A stretch of 64,000 bases of DNA, taken from NCBI RefSeq assembly GCF_958298935.1, contig NC_084938.1, positions 22,859,501-22,923,500 on the forward strand, given 5' to 3'. Numbering within the stretch: the first letter of the stretch is position 1; every line of letters starts with the position of its first letter. Both the position numbers and the translations under genes were made by a program. Below are positions 11,255 through 23,061 of this stretch, in pieces. The notes beneath the pieces were generated by a model. The model was not told the DNA's origin. It saw only the letters and a list, made by a program, of their open reading frames with translations, and did not search any database. The DNA comes from Phragmites australis (Eukaryota; Streptophyta; Magnoliopsida; Poales; Poaceae).

Positions 11255-12951
11255 CTAGTAATGTTTATGTGGGCTCGGCCGGAAGATGCCGATGTCTCTG
11301 TTGTTCACCTCCTGAAGCGGCCTCGAGTTCTTCTCCATATCCTGCAGCAGGTAAACAGCCACACGCGAGACGAAATTTGGTCAAGCCAACAAAAACCAAA
11401 ACCAGTTTCACATCGCTTTCGACTTTAACCATATTTTGCTTTCTTGAATTTTTCTTTTGAAAGATTTTCGTCAGGCGTAGTGTGGAAACAAGTTGCCGAG
11501 GCTTACGTCGTGCACGGCTTCCCTGAGAAGCTCCAGCTGGTACTCCGACACGGTGCGAACCTGCAGAAAACACTTGAAAACTTCAGAAAAAGAAAAATAC
11601 TAGCTATAGTATCCTCACCAACCCAAGCCGGCAGGACACACACCACACGAAAGAACATACATCACGACGTTTTTTCTAAGCCAAGTTGGCGGCGTCATCA
11701 CCAAATGATCTGAAATTCTGAATAAACTTAAAAAAACCCAAAATGCCAAGCCTACCCTCTTGACGATGGTCCAGACGACGCCCTCGGTGCAGGGCGGCAC
11801 GGTGAGGGAGCCCATGTAGCGGTAGTAGACGCTGGCCCAGCCGCGCACGCCGTGGGGGTCCACCACGCCCACCCGCTCCTCCCTGTCCCGCTTGTCCGCG
11901 ATCCGCTTGAGGAACGGCTCCAGCTGCAAGAACCAAATCACACAGACGCCTCCCTCTTGGTGTTAGTATTTAGCTGGAAATGGCCAAGCAGCCCACGTTG
12001 GCTAGCCTGATCAAACAAAGCGGCTTATTACCTGGTGCAGGAACGCGTCGTGTCTGCCGATCTCGTAGAGGATGCCGATCACCGCCGCCTTCATCTCCGC
12101 GCTCTCGTGCACCATGTGCAGCTCCATGTCGTACCTGCACATTGGGGAATGCGATTGTGTCAACGCCAATCGGGTCCATTACGGCCGTGGTTAATTAGTT
12201 GGCCGCTCGTTGGTCTGACGCTCACCTGCGGCCGTTGACGGTGTGTTCGGTGGGCGAGTGCCAGTGCAGCTGCCTGAGGAAGTACGCCGTGCCGTTGATC
12301 ACCAGGCTCCCGGCGTCGCCCTCGAACCTCACCTGCACACATAGCACACGCACGGTTGGTCGGTCAGGCTCAGCTCGGTCGGAGACCCAGAGACCCAGAG
12401 TAGCAGAGCCATCGATCCTACCACCTACGAACGCTTGGCTACTGAATTTATTCGCACTAAATATGCCCTGATTAAGAGAGGGGGGGAGAGGTCGTTAATG
12501 CTCGTGGCTAGCTGCTAACTGCCGGCGTCACGTACCATGATGTCGTGGCCGCGGTTGACGATGGAGGCCTCGGCGGCGCGGTAGGCGTGGTTGAGGTAGC
12601 CGAGGGAGCGCACCAGCTTGACGCGCTCGTGGGAGAGGTCGATGGGCGACTGCATCCGCCCCCTGCTGCAGTTCGCCCACTCCGCCTTGATCGCGCCCCA
12701 GTGCTCCGGCCCGTTCTCGTCGCCGCGGACGTAGCTGAACTCCTCCTCGTGCTCTGCAACCCACCAAACCAAACGCATGTTTCAGTAAGATGGACAGGTC
12801 ATGCGCTGCGGGATCATGGACGGCGGCGGCGGCGGCCGGCGAGGTTACCGGTTTCTTCCTGCGCCCTGGCGGCCGGGACCGCGGCGGACAGCAGGAGGGC
12901 GGCCGCGAGGAGCGCCGAGACGGCGCGGCGGAGGTGGCAAGCTGGACGCAT
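11255..12951 (-). CDS. Alpha-class carbonic anhydrase, secreted, seven exons, complete
   Basis: Predicted to catalyse reversible hydration of CO2 to bicarbonate. Exons: 12849-12951, 12536-12753, 12226-12332, 12032-12134, 11756-11923, 11507-11560, 11255-11341. All introns (91-203 bp) start GT and end AG, and the joined frame is 840 nt (279 aa plus TAG). Residues 1-30 are a signal peptide ending ARA. Active-site equivalents are all present: zinc ligands His130, His132 (in LHWHS) and His149 (ELHMVH), proton-shuttle His104 (NRGHD), Gln128, Glu136 and Thr218 (SLTVPPC). Also seen are the QSPIDL motif, Cys63 and Cys222 (likely disulfide), and possible N-glycosylation at Asn62 and Asn120. Length and signal peptide fit the plant apoplast/ER-routed alpha-CA family (nectarin-3-like). 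The ATG at 12951 is the only one that puts a signal peptide in frame. Neighbours are transposons, so no operon-like context applies. Confidence 0.93.
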
Positions 12952-13053
12952 GTTGTACTGCGCGGCGTCGTGCGGGTAGTTCTTTGTGCCGTGCGCTCTG
13001 GTTTCTTTGGTCGTTGAGCTGATCTAGGAAGAGGTAGCCAGCATGGTGGGGGC

Positions 13054-13060
13054 ATATATA
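13054..13060 (-). promoter_or_regulatory. TATA box of the carbonic anhydrase gene
   Basis: On the minus strand TATATAT sits about 105 bp upstream of the ATG at 12951. That would put transcription start near 13020-13030 and give a 5' leader of about 75 nt. It is the only TATA-like motif close upstream of the start. Confidence 0.6.
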
Positions 13061-13063
13061 CCC

Positions 13064-13079
13064 GGGGGGGGGGGGGGGG
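13064..13079 (+). repeat. G16 homopolymer beside the TATA box
   Basis: Sixteen consecutive G on the plus strand (C on the gene's sense strand) lie 3 bp upstream of the TATA motif. The tract could form G-quadruplex and is probably length-variable. The exact count may be affected by sequencing error. Confidence 0.85.
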
Positions 13080-13080
13080 A

Positions 13081-14029
13081 AGGGGGGAGTCGGGAGAGGT
13101 GTCAGCTTGGATGGAATGCGTCAAACAAACCGAACACTAAAATTCTATCACATATTTTATCAAATTATTTATTTACGTTAAGATTCGTATTAAAAATTTA
13201 AGTGAAAAAATATATTAAATAGATGAAAATTAGAGACAAATAGATATCAAATAAGAGAGATGAATGTCGAGATGGACCGTACGTGCATAAGGAGATGGTC
13301 TCGATACATTTTTTGAGACAACCTGCCACGGACAAGCATTTCTATAAGTATGTTTCGCAATTGTCAGTAAGTATGAAAGTAGGAGTACGGTCTGACTTGC
13401 AAAGGACGGACTCATCTAAAAAAAGTACCTTTACAAATTCATAAAAAAAAATACTAGATCCACTAAAATCGTTTAAAAACAAGAATTTGAACGGAGGAGT
13501 ATTGTGCCCCCGCTAGCTTAGTGCTGGGTCCGCCCATGGCCTTGCACCAAGTCTGAGCAGAGCACGTTCTGGACACACGCACGTTGTAGGCTCCATGCAT
13601 GCACAGTACGGCTACTTGGTAAGTTGTCGAGTTGCAGCGCTGCTCGTGTGCTCGATCCATGGCTGGAACGATGGATGGAGAGCCGAAGAAGTCACATTGT
13701 ACCGATCACCCGTGCATGCCCGGTCGTTGAATCGGTCCTTGCTTCCCGCCACGAGGTTTCTTGTTCAACACGCGCGGTACACGTACTGTGAGAGCTTCTC
13801 TTGTTGACTTGTACTCGTCTAAACAACCTGTCTGGTTACAAGGTTCACTCCGGCGAAACTAAACATGTGCAAGCTTTGTAATTCTTGGTATTTTTTTTCT
13901 ATTTTAAGAAAGTGGCAATTACTTGTTTATCATCCTATTCAATATGTATATACTCAGAACGACTTGTATATCATCCTAATTACTATAACTGAACAATTAT
14001 CTCTACGAATATGACTATATGAGGTTGCC
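13081..14029. other. Upstream intergenic region
   Basis: Nothing coding is supported. AACGGAGGAGTA near 13490-13501 resembles the right end of a Stowaway MITE, but no left end was found. Regulatory motifs beyond the TATA box cannot be assigned with confidence. Confidence 0.35.
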
Positions 14030-14082
14030 ACAAGTGACCACATCTTTTGTCCTCCACACGGCAGACGCAGGCGCGGATTACA

Positions 14083-16560
14083 GGTTGCCCGATGCATGGT
14101 ACGGCTGCTGCTTTTGCACATGAATACTTTAGGAGATTTGGTACATGTACTCGGCGTTCTTTTCTCCAATTAACGCAATGGTATGCAGTTTTTCTGCGTA
14201 CTCGAAGATTATTCGTCGCATTTTCAGACATTATGGCGAGCAATTGACAATTTCGGATTGAGTGTTCGTGTTCTAGTCACATTAAGTCTGAATTTTCCAG
14301 AGTTTCAGACAACTGGACTCCGCTTCGTGCTACGCCATGTTGGTCCGCTCGTAGGCTATTCGGGACTGAATTTCTTCATGGCGTATGTACGGGGTAGGAT
14401 TATTTTCATGAGACGGTGTCAGAATGTCAGGTTGGAGCTTGGAACGCTTCAAACCTGCTACGGACAAGTACGAAGTACGCGGCAGAAGTAAACTTTTATG
14501 GCGTCTACGTGTTAGGATCTGTATGATTGGCGTCTAACTTCCTACAACTAAGATTAAATAAAATGTGACTAGCGTGACAAAGTTTAGCGAAAAAAATAAA
14601 TTTATGATATGTGAGACAAAAGATTAAGAAAGTTATGAGTTATAATTATAATGTTAAATCAAACACACGTTAAAAATACGTAGCACGTCTAATATATAAC
14701 CAAATACTATTCCTTTAGTCTGTCCTGCATCGTCACATAGTACGGAAATTCATGGAAGACGTTTGGTATGCAACACTGTGCTTATAGAGTCAGAGAGGCG
14801 CATCTCTTTCCGTTGTACTGATCAATCGAGCCGGAAAAGTTGGATTGGACACACCATACCTGCTCCTTGACCTTGAGGCTTGAATTGATCCTGTCTTCAA
14901 CACGAGGTTCCTTCATCAGATCACACGCGCGCTGCTAGAAGTCGTCTTCCTCTCCTGCCTGTGCTCATCCTGTTTGATCTCACGCAAGATTGCGAACTTC
15001 ACGGTGTTCTTCCCGGCAGAATCAGCGTGTCCCAACGCTGGGATTTAGAAATGGAAGATCGTGACAAGACGGCAAGTGACACCATATCTTTTGGTTGACC
15101 ACACGCAGCCGCCTATTGCAGTTGCGATACGGCTGCTTTGGGACATCAGAACATGAATACGAGTTTAGGTACATGCATGTACTCGGCCTTCTGAGACATG
15201 GTAAGAGCACACGCTGTATCATCTTACTTTAGGTAAGGGGCACCATCATTTGGGAGGAGAGCCGACATCAATTACCTGGTCACCAACTACTATGTATGGC
15301 TTGAGCTCAATAAAAGATTTGTTTTTGACGCCCAACGTTGATACTGTTGGAGTTAAACATCCACTAGAACTCAAAGCACAATCATTCATAACTTAGACAA
15401 TAGACTATACTTTGAATTCTAGTTTTTATATAAACAGGTTTTACTTAAAATCATAATTGATATTTAGTTACCAGTAGACTACCCCTCAAATAGAGCATAT
15501 AAGTTACATTCATTGATCTCTTCATGAGCTTAGAGTTCATACAAGTCTCATATATTCTGACTAATAATTAGGCTCATGTAGTTATGTTCTTTCAAGAATA
15601 TCCATAACATCTTTGGTAGTTACAACCATCAGAATATATTAATACAATAACCAATATTTCTTACATATTCCGAGAGTATTGCATCTTCAGTGGAGTAGGT
15701 CATGTGGTACTTTCCTTCAATTATCTAATAACTTGTTCTTCTCGGGTTCTAATTCACGTGGTCCTCGATCATATAAGTTGGGTTACCACTATAGTATAAC
15801 TCATATGTGTCTCATACACATCTTTTTTGATACATTATCTATCACATTCCGTAATAACTCATTTATAAATAGATATGCCATGTTCTTAGCTATCTAGATA
15901 TATTCCAAGGCTATCACTCTGGAGTTTCTCAGTTTTCTAATAGATTTCAATCGTCTCTTTACATGTTTTGAGGATTTTATAGTCTTTAGAACTACTCACT
16001 TTGACAATAACCATTTGATTATCACAGTTTATAAAGATAGCATGTATCGATTTTTCAACCACGGGTAAATCCATAAAGAATTCACGCAACCATTCTTCCT
16101 CAATAATGGTTGTATATAAATCTATGAGTTTTACTTCCATAATTGATCTTGTCAGTATAGTCTATTCGCAAGGCATTTATGAGACAACAACACCGCCAAG
16201 AGTGAATATATATCCACTTATGGTCTTAATCTTATCAACATCGAATATCCAGTTTGAATCAATATAACCCTCCAGTATTGGTGGGTATCCAAAATAGTGA
16301 AGTCCATAATTCATAGTACCTAGTAAGTACCGTATTACTCGCTCAAGTGCATGTCAATGATTATCATCCAGGTTAGAAGTAAATAGGCTTAATTTACTTA
16401 CAACAAATGAAATACCAGACCTTGTAGAGCTATTTAGGCACATGAGTGATCTAAGTAATATGTAAGTATCTCAATTAATCCTAACAATTCTTTTATTCTT
16501 TCACAATATTAAGCTATAATCATAAGGTGTTGGAGAGATCTTGTTATCCACATAGCCAAA
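14083..16560 (-). repeat. Tandem duplication unit A (2478 bp) with copia 3' part
   Basis: This unit is repeated directly by 16561-19064. It runs from GGTTGCCCGATGC to the TCCACATAGCCAAA that precedes the next GGTTGCCC. On the minus strand it holds the end of a copia polyprotein: an RNase H segment at 15937-16140 (EEWLREFFMDLPVVEKS, then NCDNQ) and a C-terminus NMAYLFINELLRNVIDN near 15800-15880. Non-coding sequence of unknown origin follows (14083-15340). It lacks the 35 bp net that unit B has near 17053-17090. Confidence 0.85.
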
Positions 16561-19064
16561 GGTTGCCCGATGCATGGTACGGCTGCTGCTTTTGCACATG
16601 AATACTTTAGGAGATTTGGTACATGTACTCGGCGTTCTTTTCTCCGATTAACGCAATGATACACAGTTTTTCTGCGTACTCGAAGATTATTCGTCGCATT
16701 TTCAGACATTATGGCGAGCAATCGAGCAATTGACAATTTCGGATTGAGTGTTCGTGTTCTTTTGGTGATGAATTTTGCAGAGTTTCAGGCAACTGGACTC
16801 TGCTTCGTGCTACGCCATGTTGGTCCGCTCGTAGGCTATATTCGGGACTGAATTTCTTCATGGCGTATATACGGGGTAGGATTATTTTCATGAGACGGTG
16901 TCAGAATGTCAGGTTGGAGCTTGGAACGCTTCAAACCTGCTACGGACAAGTACGAAGTACGCGGCAGAAGTAAACTTTTATGGCGTCTACTTGTTAGGAT
17001 CAGTTTGATTGGTGTCTAACTCCCTACAACTAAGATTAAATAAAATGTGACTTTTATAAAAATATAGCGAAGAAAATGGTTATCACACTTGTGACAAAGT
17101 TTAGCGAAAAAATGAATTTATAACATGTGAGACAAAAGAATAAGAAAGTTATGAATTATAATTATAATGTTGAATCAAACACCCATTAAAAAAACTTAGC
17201 ACGTCTAATATATAACCAAATATTCCTTTAGTCTCTGCATCGTCACATAGTACGTAAATTCATGGAAGACGTTTGGTATGCAACACTGTGCTTATAGAGT
17301 CAGAGAGGCGCATCTCTTTCCGTTGTACTGATCAATCGAGCTGGAAAAGTTGGATTGGACACACGATACCTGCTCCTTGAGGCTTGAACTGATCCTGTCT
17401 TCAACACGAGGTTCCTTCATCAGATCACACGCGCGCTGCTAGAAGTCGTCTTCCTCTCCTGCCTGTGCTCATCCTGTTTGACCTCACGCAAGATTGCGAG
17501 CTTCACGTTGTTCTTCCCGGCAGAATCAGCGTGTCCCAACGCTGGGATTTAGAAATGGAAGATCGTGACAAGACGGCAAGTGACGCCATACCTTTTGGCT
17601 GACCACACGCAGCCGCCTATTGCGGTTGCGATACGGCTGCTTTGGAACATCAGAACATGAATACGAGTTTAGGTACATGAATGTACTCGGCCTTCTGAGA
17701 CATGGTAAGAGCACACGCTGTATCATCTTACTTTAGGTAAGGGGCACCATCATTTGGGAGGAGAGCCGACATCAATTACCTGGTCACCAACTACTATGTA
17801 TGGCTTGAGCTCAATAAAAGATTTGTTTTTGACGCCCAACGTTGATACTGTTGGAGTTGAACATCCACTAGAACTCAAAGCACAATCATTCATAACTTAG
17901 ACAATAGACTATACTTTGAATTCCAGTTTTTATGCAAACGGGTTTTACTTAAAATCGTAATTGATATTTAGTTACCAGTAAACTACCCCTCAAATAGAGC
18001 ATATAAGTTACATTCATTGATCTCTTCATGAGCTTAGAGTTCATACAAGTCTCATATATTCTGACTAATAATTAGGCTCATGTAGTTATGTTCTTTCAAG
18101 AATATCTATAACATCTTCGGTAGTTACAACCATCAGAATATATTAATGCAATAGCCAACATTTCTTACATATTTCGAGAGTATTGCATCTTCAGTGGAGT
18201 GGGTCATGTGGTACTTTCCTTCAGTTATCTAATAACTTGTTCTTCTCGGGTTCTAATTCACGTGGTCCTCGATCATATAAGTTGGGTTACCACTATAGTA
18301 TAACTCATATGTGTCTCATACACATCTTTTTTGATACATTATCTATCACATTCCGTAATAACTCATTTATAAATAGATATGCCATGTTCTTAGCTATATA
18401 GATATATTCCAAGGCTATCGCTCTGGAGTTTCTCAGTTTTCTAATAGATTTCAATCGTCTTTTTACATGTTTTGAGGATTTTATAGTCTTTAGAACTACT
18501 CACTTTGACAATAACCGTTTGATTATCACAGTTTATAAAGATAGCATGTATCGATTTTTCAACCACTGGTAAATCCATAAAGAATTCACGCAACTATTCT
18601 TCCTCAATAATGGTTGTATATAAATCTATGAGTTTTACTTCCATAGTTGATCTTGTCAGTATAGTCTATTCGCAAGGCATTTATGAGACAACAACACCGC
18701 CAAGAGTGAATATATATCCACTTATGGCCTTAATCTTATCAACATCGGATATCCAGTTTGAATCAATATAACCCTCCAGTGTTGGTGGGTATCTAAAATA
18801 GTGAAGTCCATAATTCATAGTACCTAGCAAGTACCGTATTACTCGCTCAAGTGCATGTCAATGATTATCACCCAGGTTAGAAGTAAATAGGCTTAATTTG
18901 CTTACAACAAATGAAATACCAGACCTTGTAGAGCTATTTAGGCATATGAGTGATCTAAGTAATATGTAAGTATCTCAATTAATCCCAACAATTCTTTTAT
19001 TCTTTCACAATATTAAGCTATAATCATAAGGTGTTGGAGAGATCTTGTTATCCACGTAGCCAAA
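16561..19064 (-). repeat. Tandem duplication unit B (2504 bp) with copia 3' part
   Basis: A near-identical copy of unit A, continuous on its right with the copia reverse transcriptase, so this is the original arrangement. It contains the matching RNase H segment (about 18440-18650) and C-terminus (about 18310-18390). A 38-bp segment at 17053-17090 is replaced by AGC in unit A between GTGAC direct repeats. Scattered substitutions separate the copies. Confidence 0.85.
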
Positions 19065-19697
19065 GCTGCTCAAGACTTTTTCCACATAATGAGATTACAA
19101 TAATGTAATCACATTCTCACCCTTGATCAACTTGATGTTTAAGATCACATAAGTCTCTCCCAGATCTTTCATATCAAAATTCTAAGACAAATAAGACTTG
19201 ACATCATTGATCACATCAAGATTTGTCTCAAAAATCAATATGTCATCAGCATACATGCATAGAATAACTCCCCATCCCACCATTGCGATAATACACACAG
19301 CTATCATCTTCATTAACTACAAAGCATGCAGATGTTAAACTTCTATCAAACTTGCAATTCCATTGCTTAATAGCTTGTTTAAGACCATATAAGGATTTCA
19401 ATAGCTTATATACCTTGTCCACATGACATTCTACTACAAACCTATAAGACTGATCTATATAAATTTCCACATTCAACCCTTCATTAAAAAAAGTTATCTT
19501 AATGTCCATCTGATAAATGAGAAGATCATGCAAGGCAGCCAAGGAAAGTAGACCTCTCATCATGGTCAGTCTAGCTATAGGTGAATAAGTATCAAAGACA
19601 TTTTCGCCTTCTTTATGAGTATAACCCTTGGTCACAAACCAAGTCTGATATTTTTTTTTATAGTACCATCAGACCTAAGCGCTGAAAATTCAAGAGT
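19065..19697 (-). pseudogene. Ty1/copia reverse transcriptase remnant
   Basis: The longest open part (19246-19635) reads KGYTHKEGENVFDTYSPIAR, then HQMDIK-type and KLLKSLYGLKQA motifs, diagnostic of the copia reverse transcriptase domain (RVT_2). Upstream, a frame with SDGTI and TWFVTK continues to about 19697, where the sequence changes abruptly into a plus-strand LINE. Frame breaks and stops, and loss of gag, protease and integrase, show it is dead. The frame continues into unit B for RNase H. Confidence 0.85.
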
Positions 19698-19699
19698 AC

Positions 19700-20164
19700 C
19701 ATCATATTTGTCTACTAAATGTCAGCTTTAAGATATTCACCAAAGTTAGCACAAACAGAATAAGTACAATTGTGGAAAAAGTGATAAGGCCCACATAGAC
19801 CATTTTTATGATTGGTCGAAACATAATGGAGGGTGTAATAATTTTACATGAAATCATCCATGAATTGCACAGAAAGAAGCAAAATAGCATAATCTTGAAG
19901 ATTGACTTTGAGAAAGCCTACGATAAGGTTAAATGGTCCTTTCTACAATAATCTTTATGAATAAAGGGTTTCTCGACACAATGGTGTACGTGGATCTAAA
20001 ATTTTGTTTCTGGGAGACATGTCGGCATTAAGATAAATGATGAGGTTGACCCCTATTTTCAAACGAATAAAGGACTAAGACAAGAAGATCATCTTTCCTC
20101 TATTCTTTTTAATATTGTAGCAAATATGCTTGTAGTATTAAAATCAGGATCCAAAAATGATGAC
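19700..20164 (+). pseudogene. L1-type LINE reverse transcriptase, 5' part
   Basis: The plus strand reads ICLLNVSFKIFTKV, then GRNIMEGVIILHE, LKIDFEKAYDKVKW and NKGLRQEDHLSSILFN, in the order of the plant L1 reverse transcriptase. Stop codons after KWSFLQ disable it. The 5' part (ORF1 and endonuclease) is missing. It is interrupted at 20165-20169 by a solo LTR and resumes at 22650. Confidence 0.85.
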
Positions 20165-20169
20165 CAAAT
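20165..20169. repeat. Target-site duplication CAAAT, left copy
   Basis: Identical to 22650-22654. The pair flanks the solo LTR exactly. Confidence 0.85.
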
Positions 20170-22649
20170 TGAAAGGACAATGATGTCGCCTAGAGGGGGG
20201 TGAATAGGTGATTTTACAAAAATTCGTCCCCTTTTACCATTGTTCTAAACTTGCAGCGGAATATAAACTAACAGGTTTTTCATAAGTGAAAAACCTAAAT
20301 ATGCTAGGCTGAACTAGTGCACAATCACCCTAAATAAGTGTGGAAATTATAATCCTAAGGTGACAAAAATTACTCTAATCTAGCAAGAGATATGCAATAA
20401 AACTTAAATTGAAAAAAGGCTGAAAACATTGTTCATATGCTTGAAATTACTGTTCACCGGATACTGCGGTGAAGACCGGAGCCTCCGGGTTGTACAGGTC
20501 CGAAATCTCCGGTAAAGTCCAGATTCTCCGGATTCTATACAGAACTGAGCCCGAAACTGAATATAAAGGATGGGTAGAGTTTTCTAGCTCAAACCAAGTG
20601 ATGTCGTGTGTTTCCGGAGATGATTCCAAGTAGATCCATAGAGAACCTACACTCAAATACACACAAACAAGTAGATCGAACAATATGCATAAAGATTTGA
20701 GCAAGAATTCAAAAGTAGAGGAACAAAGGGGAGACACAAAATTTGTTTCCCGAAGTTCGGATTCACCACCGTGAATCCTACGTCTCCGTTGAGGAAGCTC
20801 CAACGAGCCGGGTCTCTTTCAACCGCTTTCCTCGATCCACTAGCTTTATCTCTTCCATTTTGGAGGCGAGATCGACCTTCACAAACTTTCTCGCAGCACA
20901 CCACACGTGCGGGAGCTCACCGGGCAACACCTAGCCGGCTAGGAGGCTTCACCTCCAAGAGTAACAAACGCAATCGAACTTCTTGCCGATGAACTCGAGT
21001 GCTCAAGAATGGATTTAGCTCACTTGCACTCAATCTTTCAATCTCTCAACCCAACTCACTTTTCTTCTCAAATCACACACTAGAATTGAGTGGGAGAGGT
21101 TCTTTTGGCTCTAGAGGATGTTCTTTTCGTGCCCTTGCAGCAGCCCCAAAGGATGGGGTGAGAGGGGTATAAATAGCCAACTTCAAAAAACTAGTCGTTA
21201 GGCTCTTTTCTGGACTTTACTGGAGTATCCGGCCTACACCGGAGTCTCCGGCCACTCCAGGTACCGGAGAATCCGGTCTTCACCGGAGTCTCTGAGTACA
21301 GCACAGCTGACCTTCGAAAAACGGCGATAACTTTTGATCCCAGAGTCCGATTTTGACGATTTTGGACTCTATAGAAAGCTTATTCAGAGGGCTACACATT
21401 CCAACTGAATTTATGACCTAAAACACATAGGATCAAACTAGGAACACTCCAAAACCCATTTTGAACACTTCCAACTTTCCGTTTCGGACTCTTAACAAGA
21501 AACTCTCACTTTGGGTTTGGTTGGGAACTCTTGAGCACTGAGACGCGACAATTAGCTCATGTTGCATCCCTCTTAATAGTGCGGCATACCTATACTCAAA
21601 TTCAAAGATAAAACTCGTTTGAACCACTTTGAGTATTTGAAAACTTTCAAGTACCGCTTCTTACTTTCAAACCTTTGAGGGTTGCCAACTTTCATAAAAT
21701 ATTCACTCCATCTATTCTTGATTCCTCATGTGATTTATGCGAATCACTCATAGCTTCTCATGGCCTTGCACAGTCCATTGGTGCAAAGCTTCACTCGCTC
21801 TTCACCATCGTCTTGGTCCTTCGACGCCAAGTAATTTGCTTGCTCTTCACCACCGGATGGTCCATCGCAGCCGAGTCTTGCTTACCCTTCACCGTCTTGC
21901 TATAGAAAACCATTTTGTATTCGACATCTTCAAGAAATTCATTTTATCAAATATGGAGTCCACTCTTGTTCTTCACTCTTGGCATATATGATTTCAATTC
22001 AACTTATGCCTTCTTATGGATCCTAACCCCAACTCACTCTCAGGCACAAAGCACATGGGTTAGTCCATAAAACCTAAATGATAACATTTATACCTTAAGT
22101 TACTTGATCTCCACAAGTAACTTATTAGCCTTCATGCATATTGTCAATCTTCATATAGAACATAACCCCACTCATTCTTAAACACATAGCACACGGGTTA
22201 GTCCATAAAACTCTATTGACAAGCGTACCTTTAGTTATTTGATCTCTACAAGTAACTTAGCCTTAAAGCTTATTGCTAATCTTATTGAGCTTCTTCTTCT
22301 TCTTATGAGCATCACTAAAATCTCCATGACTTTTGATGCAATTCTTTGAATTCATGACATTTCTCAAAGAATTCATGCTTCATCATTTATGCATCTCCTA
22401 TGGAATAACCTAATAGCAATTCTCAATATTATTGTTAGTCCATAAGAATTGTCATCACTTACCCGAGCATCACCTAGAGCTCATTCATCTTGATGCATTT
22501 TCATTCTCCCCATTCACTTAGAGCTTATGCGTATCTCTCATTCATGGATCACCTATGGAACAACCTACTAACAAACTCAACACCATTGTTAGTCCATAGG
22601 TATTGTCATTAATTACCAAAACCACACATAGGGGCTAGATGCACTTTCA
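20170..22649 (-). mobile_element. Solo LTR (2480 bp) inserted in LINE
   Basis: On the minus strand it starts TGAAAGTGCATCTAGCCCC and ends CATTGTCCTTTCA, with CTATTCACCCCCCTCTAGG just before the end; this is a common grass LTR layout. Perfect 5-bp TSDs (CAAAT) flank it. A TATA-like TATTTATA lies at about 21168-21175 on the minus strand. CCGGAG/CTCCGG motifs flank the leader. The frames at 20447-20992 are leader read-through, not genes. No internal domain is present. Confidence 0.88.
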
Positions 22650-23061
22650 CAAATAACAGGAGTGGTTCCACATTTGGTAGATGATGGACTGTCAATTCTG
22701 CAATACGCAGATGACACTATCATATTTATGGACCATAATATAGAATAGGCAAAGAATATGAAACTTCTTTTATGTGTTTTCGAACAACTCTCGGGGTTGA
22801 AAATAAATTTTCATAAGAGTGAGTTGTTTTGTTATGGAGAAGAAAAGGAATGTGAAGAACAATATGCACAGTTATTTGGGTGTGATATTGGTACACCTCA
22901 TTTAAATATCTTGGTATCACAATGCATTACAGAAAGTTACAAAATAGCGATTGGAAGGGGGGTGAGGAAAGATTCGAATGTAAATTGAGCTGTTGGAAAG
23001 GGAAGATGATATCATCTGGGGGCATATTAGTCCTTTAAATTCTGTTCTAAGCAGTCTTCCC
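22650..23061 (+). pseudogene. L1-type LINE reverse transcriptase, 3' part
   Basis: Continues the domain from 20164. It reads VPHLVDDGLSILQYADDT, with the catalytic YADD at 22704-22715, then NMKLLLCVFEQLSGLKINFH and EEQYAQLFGCDIG, ending at NSVLSSLPVF. A stop follows HNIE and frames shift after the GCDIG motif. The LINE ends in the left arm of a perfect inverted repeat. Confidence 0.85.

Noticed and set aside
12528..13124. 198-codon minus-strand Pro/Arg-rich frame
   Set aside because: It is an alternative frame over exons 1-2 and the promoter of the carbonic anhydrase gene; the spliced frame is clearly the real one.
14083..19064. Idea that the two 2.5-kb direct repeats are LTRs of one element
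   Set aside because: Each unit contains RNase H coding sequence, the units abut with no internal domain between them, and the right unit is continuous with the reverse transcriptase.
20447..20992. Overlapping frames of up to 118 codons on both strands
   Set aside because: They fall within the solo LTR's leader (R/U5), which is a known non-coding region of the element.
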